A stretch of 15,268 nt of DNA, taken from positions 1-15,268 of the forward strand of contig DAINCF010000127.1 in NCBI GenBank assembly GCA_036732565.1, in the 5' to 3' direction. This stretch comes from JAIVJN01 sp036732565 (GTDB lineage Bacteria; Acidobacteriota; Vicinamibacteria; Vicinamibacterales; UBA2999). Numbering within the stretch: position 1 is the first letter of the stretch; each line of letters starts with the position of its first letter. This document shows positions 12,290 through 15,268 of the stretch, piece by piece. Under the pieces are notes generated by a model. That model made no database searches. It had not been told where the DNA came from and was given only the letters and a program-made list of their open reading frames with translations. Both the position numbers and the translations under genes were made by a program.

Positions 12290-14215
12290 GTGGCTTTCAT
12301 GAGATCCGGGGCTCCAGCGATGTCACGCGCCGAGCGATCGGGCGCCGGACGGTCTGCCGCTCACGCAGCGCCCGCGAAAGACGCACCCAAGAAAAAGGTC
12401 ACGGCCAGCGCCGCATGGCGAGAGGCACGCGAGCTGTTATGGGCGCATCGCACGCGTCTCCTCTACGGGCTGCTGCTGATGCTCGCGAGCCGCCTGGCTG
12501 GCCTCGTGCTGCCGCTCTCATCCAAGTACGTCGTCGACGAGGTGCTCGGGAAGGGACGACAGGATCTGTTGCTGCCGATTGCCGCAGCCGCCGGTCTCGC
12601 GACCGCCGTGCAAGCGGTGACATCGTTCGCGAACTCGCAGATCCTTGGCGTGGCCGCGCAGCGTGCGATTACCGACATGCGCAAGCGGGTGCAGGCCAAG
12701 GTGATGCGCCTGCCGGTACGCTACTTCGACTCCACGCAGACCGGCGTGCTGATCTCGCGCATCATGAGCGACGCCGACGGCATCCGAAACCTGGTCGGCA
12801 CCGGCCTCGTGCAATTGGTCGGTGGCTTCATGACGGCCGTGCTCGGTCTCTCGGTGCTCTTCTACATCAACTGGCGCCTCACCATCGTCACCATCGTCAT
12901 CCTCGGCCTGTTCGGTGGCGGGATGGCCTATGCCTTCCGCAAGCTGCGGCCGCTGTTTCGCGAGCGCGGCAAGATCAACGCGGAGGTGACCGGCCGGCTC
13001 ACCGAGTCGCTGGGCGGCATCCGCGTCGTCAAGAGCTATACGGCCGAGAAGCGCGAAGAGATCGTCTTCACGAAGGGCGCGCATCGGCTGTTTCGCAACA
13101 TCGCCCAGTCGATGACCGGCGTCTCGGCGACGACGTCCGGCAGCACGGTCATCATCGGCGTCATCGGCATCGTGATGATCTGGCTGGGCGGCAACGACAT
13201 CCTGGCGGGAACGATGACGCTGGGCGACTTCATCATGTACATCTTCTTCATCGGCGTCGTCGCGGCACCGTTGGTGTCGATCGCGTCCATCGGCACGCAG
13301 ATCACCGAGGCGTTCGCCGGCTTGGATCGGATCCGCGAAGTCCTCGACATGCAGACGGAGGACGATGAGGACGCGGGCAAGGCGGGGCTCGACGTCATCC
13401 GCGGCGACATCGCGTTCGAGGAGGTGTGGTTCGAGTACAACCCCGGACAGCCGGTGCTCAAGGGGGTGTCGTTCCACGCGGCGCCGGGTACGACCACGGC
13501 GTTGGTGGGATCCAGCGGGTCGGGCAAGAGCACGCTCATCAGCCTGGTGATGGCGTTCAATCGCGTGCTGCGCGGCCGTATCCTCGTCGACGGGCGCGAT
13601 CTCGCGTCGATCCCGCTGCACGACTACCGCGCCCAACTGGCGTCCGTGCTGCAGGAGAACTTCCTGTTCGATGGCACCATCGCCGAGAACATCGGCTACG
13701 CCAGGCCGAGCGCGACGCGCGCCGAGATCGAGGAGGCCTCGCGGATCGCGCACTGCGAGGAGTTCATCCTGCGGTTTCCGGAGGGCTACGACACGGTGGT
13801 CGGCGAGCGCGGCATCAAGTTGTCAGGCGGTCAGCGCCAGCGCGTGTCGATCGCCCGCGCCATCCTCGCCAGCCCGCGCGTGCTCATCCTGGACGAGGCG
13901 ACGTCGAGCCTCGACAGCGAGAGCGAGGAGATGATTCAGGACGGCCTGCGCCGCCTGCGCGCCGGACGCACGACGTTCGTGATCGCCCATCGCCTGTCGA
14001 CCATCCGCAGCGCGGATCAGATCCTCGTGCTCGAGGCGGGCGAAATCGTCGAGCGCGGCACTCACGACGAGCTGCTCGCGAAGGACGGCCGCTACCGTCA
14101 GCTCTACGACAAGCAGTACAAGGTGGAGATGAATCGCTTCATCAACCCCGGCGAAGACTTCACCGAGGAGCCAGCCAAGGTCGCGCTGCCGCGTTCGATA
14201 TCCAACGCGCTGTAG
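12290..14215 (+). CDS. ABC exporter, MsbA/LmrA-type half-transporter
   Basis: The 641-aa product has a basic, Ala-rich cytosolic tail (1-50), about six membrane segments (near 57-77, 94-112, 172-190, 196-214, 285-303, 315-335) and a C-terminal nucleotide-binding domain. This domain shows Walker A GSSGSGKST (407-415), Q-loop Gln455, signature LSGGQ (511-515), Walker B VLILDE (531-536, catalytic Glu536) and switch His567. All catalytic residues are intact. It should form a homodimer in the inner membrane and export a lipid, peptide or drug; the sequence does not say which. The GTG at 12290 has GGAG 8 nt upstream and is preferred to the ATG at 12299. The TAG stop is part of a GTAG palindrome. 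The double-hairpin element separates it from apaG. Confidence 0.94.
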   Translation: MAFMRSGAPAMSRAERSGAGRSAAHAAPAKDAPKKKVTASAAWREARELLWAHRTRLLYGLLLMLASRLAGLVLPLSSKYVVDEVLGKGRQDLLLPIAAAAGLATAVQAVTSFANSQILGVAAQRAITDMRKRVQAKVMRLPVRYFDSTQTGVLISRIMSDADGIRNLVGTGLVQLVGGFMTAVLGLSVLFYINWRLTIVTIVILGLFGGGMAYAFRKLRPLFRERGKINAEVTGRLTESLGGIRVVKSYTAEKREEIVFTKGAHRLFRNIAQSMTGVSATTSGSTVIIGVIGIVMIWLGGNDILAGTMTLGDFIMYIFFIGVVAAPLVSIASIGTQITEAFAGLDRIREVLDMQTEDDEDAGKAGLDVIRGDIAFEEVWFEYNPGQPVLKGVSFHAAPGTTTALVGSSGSGKSTLISLVMAFNRVLRGRILVDGRDLASIPLHDYRAQLASVLQENFLFDGTIAENIGYARPSATRAEIEEASRIAHCEEFILRFPEGYDTVVGERGIKLSGGQRQRVSIARAILASPRVLILDEATSSLDSESEEMIQDGLRRLRAGRTTFVIAHRLSTIRSADQILVLEAGEIVERGTHDELLAKDGRYRQLYDKQYKVEMNRFINPGEDFTEEPAKVALPRSISNAL

Positions 14216-14240
14216 GGGGCGGCTCGCGAGCCGCCCCTAC
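14212..14240. repeat. GTAG-headed palindrome holding the ABC exporter stop codon
   Basis: This is the CTCGCGAG-centred form of the family, 29 bp, with one extra G in the left arm (GTAGGGGGCGG). The right side ends in CCCCTAC. TAG at 14213-14215 terminates the exporter. Otherwise the arms match those at 7655-7682. Confidence 0.8.
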
Positions 14241-14245
14241 GCCAC

Positions 14246-14295
14246 GCGCGTCTCTAGACCCGCCCCTACGCGAGGGCGCGTCTCTAGACCCGCCC
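14246..14295. repeat. Two direct copies of a 20-bp unit, 30-bp period
   Basis: GCGCGTCTCTAGACCCGCCC occurs at 14246-14265 and 14276-14295. The first copy is followed by CTAC (14266-14269), so on the minus strand it reads as another GTAGGGGCGGG head. It looks like duplication of a decayed half-palindrome next to the intact one at 14212. Confidence 0.75.
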
Positions 14296-14357
14296 GCGTC
14301 ACCGGTCGAACCTCCGTTCGTCCCATCGCGTATTCTCTGTGAAGAAGGTGTGATCGC

Positions 14358-15017
14358 GTGATTGATCCTACGGACATCGTGTCGATCGTCCTCCGCGGCG
14401 CGCTGGGCCGGTCGGGCCGCAAGCGCGCGCGGCGCGCCCGCAATTTCCTGACCGGGCACTCGGGGTTTCTCACCGCCAGTACGCTGATGGCCGCCGCCGG
14501 CATCGCCTGGGGCGTCTACGACAGCATGAAATCCAGCACCGTGGCCGCCAGTTCGGCGGGCAGCGCGCCGGCGTCAGCTGCGCCGCCACCCGTGCCGCCG
14601 GGGCCATCGAGCGTGGTCGTCGCAACCGCCGATGGGCCGCTGCCGTTCGAAGTGTTGCGACTGGTCCGTCTTGCCGTGTCGGCGGCCCGCGCCGACGGGA
14701 CGTTGTCGTCACAGGAGCGTGCGCTGATTCTGGAGCGTGCCCGCGAGGCCGGTGTCGAGCACGTCGTCGAGGGAGAGCTGGCGGCGCCGCGCCCGCTGCA
14801 AGAGCTCGCCGCCGGTGTGTCGGACGTCAAGCAGCGCGAGGAGCTGTACGTCCTGGCCTTCGCCATCGTTCGCGCCGACGAGAACGTCACCGGAGCGGAG
14901 CGTATCTACCTGGCACAGCTCGCGCACCAGCTGGGGCTCGACCCCGCGGCGGTGACCCGGCTCGAACAGCAGACGGCGACCGCAATCGACGCAACGCCAG
15001 AAGAACGAGAGTCGTAG
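14358..15017 (+). CDS. TerB/DUF533-like protein with membrane-proximal segment
   Basis: The 219-aa product has a basic N-terminus (RSGRKRARRARNF, 19-30), a hydrophobic stretch about 36-54 that may anchor it in the membrane, and an Ala/Pro linker (60-85). An all-helical TerB-like domain (about 95-210) follows. It has the paired acidic motifs of TerB/DUF533 proteins: ARADGTLSSQERALI (110-124) and VRADENVTGAERIYLAQLA (171-189). Members are linked to stress responses or the cell envelope, but the molecular role is unknown. The GTG start has AGAAGG about 8 nt upstream. The TAG stop is in a GTAG palindrome, and the GYF_2 gene begins 35 nt later. It may be co-transcribed with that gene. Confidence 0.8.
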   Translation: MIDPTDIVSIVLRGALGRSGRKRARRARNFLTGHSGFLTASTLMAAAGIAWGVYDSMKSSTVAASSAGSAPASAAPPPVPPGPSSVVVATADGPLPFEVLRLVRLAVSAARADGTLSSQERALILERAREAGVEHVVEGELAAPRPLQELAAGVSDVKQREELYVLAFAIVRADENVTGAERIYLAQLAHQLGLDPAAVTRLEQQTATAIDATPEERES

Positions 15018-15041
15018 GGCCGGTTCGCGAACCGCCCCTAC
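15014..15041. repeat. GTAG-headed palindrome holding the DUF533 stop codon
   Basis: This is the TTCGCGAA-centred form, like the one at 3154, 28 bp with one mismatch (GTAGGGCCGG on the left against CCGCCCCTAC on the right). TAG at 15015-15017 ends the upstream gene. It fills most of the 35-nt gap to the next gene. Confidence 0.8.
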
Positions 15042-15052
15042 TGGGAGTCAGC

Positions 15053-15268
15053 ATGTCAACAGTAGCGCAGTGGTACATGGCGATCGGTGGACATCAGGTG
15101 GGGCCCGTCACGGAGGACGAGATCATTTCCAACCTTCGCAACGGCAGCATCGATCAGGACACGCTGGTGTTCACGGCGGGCATGGCGAACTGGCAGAAGG
15201 TGCGTGAGGTCCCGGCGTTCGCCCCCTTCATCGGCGGTGCCACACCGGGTGTGCCCGCGGCCACGCCG
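15053..15268 (+). CDS. GYF_2 (DUF4339) domain protein, cut by window edge
   Basis: The first 72 codons are present. They read as a GYF_2/DUF4339 domain: WYMAIGGHQVGPVTEDEI at residues 7-24, then NGSIDQDTLVFTAGMANWQKV (30-50) and a short VPAFAPF helix. A Gly/Pro/Ala linker begins at about 61. GGGAG (15043-15047) 5 nt before the ATG supports the start. GYF_2 domains are small adaptor modules at the N-terminus of membrane or SPFH-type proteins, presumed to bind proline-rich peptides. The rest of this protein is outside the window, so the overall function is unknown. The DUF533 protein upstream has a proline-rich linker, which could be a partner; this is speculation. Confidence 0.85.
   Translation, partial: MSTVAQWYMAIGGHQVGPVTEDEIISNLRNGSIDQDTLVFTAGMANWQKVREVPAFAPFIGGATPGVPAATP

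Noticed and set aside
12518..13753. 411-aa minus-strand frame over the ABC exporter
   Set aside because: It is antisense to an exporter with all catalytic motifs; the product is Asp/Arg/His-rich shadow sequence.
3154..15041. GTAG palindromes as ends of an insertion sequence or as transcription-factor operators
   Set aside because: No transposase lies between any pair, and copies sit at gene 3' ends rather than in promoters. A REP-like repeat explains them better.

Overview
The window is 15.3 kb of dense, GC-rich bacterial chromosome with 13 protein genes (11 complete, one cut at each edge). No rRNA, tRNA, CRISPR array, integrase or insertion-sequence transposase was seen. The GC-rich codon use, the mix of housekeeping genes and the many dispersed GC-rich palindromes between genes suggest an environmental bacterium, possibly an acidobacterium of the Vicinamibacteria type. 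That placement is an inference from style, not a phylogenetic result.

Left part (1-1605, minus strand): a secreted protein of unknown family with an HELQH metalloprotease-like motif, followed downstream by an ExeA/GspA-type AAA+ ATPase that runs off the window. A 400-bp gap (1606-2005) holds a double-hairpin element and a 13-nt tandem repeat array ending at the ribosome binding site of the next gene. Middle part (2006-7618): a secreted tandem-domain cyclophilin (+) converges on a dut-dinB pair (minus strand; dUTPase then DNA polymerase IV). Upstream of dut, only 25 bp away and divergent, lies a 949-aa secreted M16 zinc peptidase. Right part (7737-15268, all +): ettA (ABC-F translation factor), a DinB/YfiT-fold protein, a UbiD-family decarboxylase coupled to it by an ATGA overlap, apaG, an MsbA-type ABC exporter, a membrane-anchored TerB/DUF533-like protein, and the start of a GYF_2 (DUF4339) protein.

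No new defence or biosynthetic system is visible. The most notable feature is a family of short palindromes with a GTAG head and the general form of REP elements. In five genes (cyclophilin, dinB, dut, ABC exporter, DUF533) the TAG stop codon is the TAG of the palindrome's GTAG head. A sixth (M16 peptidase) ends in a TAG that begins a ladder of GTAG heads leading into another palindrome. The four complete genes with no palindrome at their 3' end (ettA, DinB-fold, ubiD-like, apaG) all use TGA. Other short repeats with 12-, 13-, 24- and 30-nt periods sit beside or between these elements, so the intergenic spaces look shaped by small repeat elements rather than by large mobile DNA.
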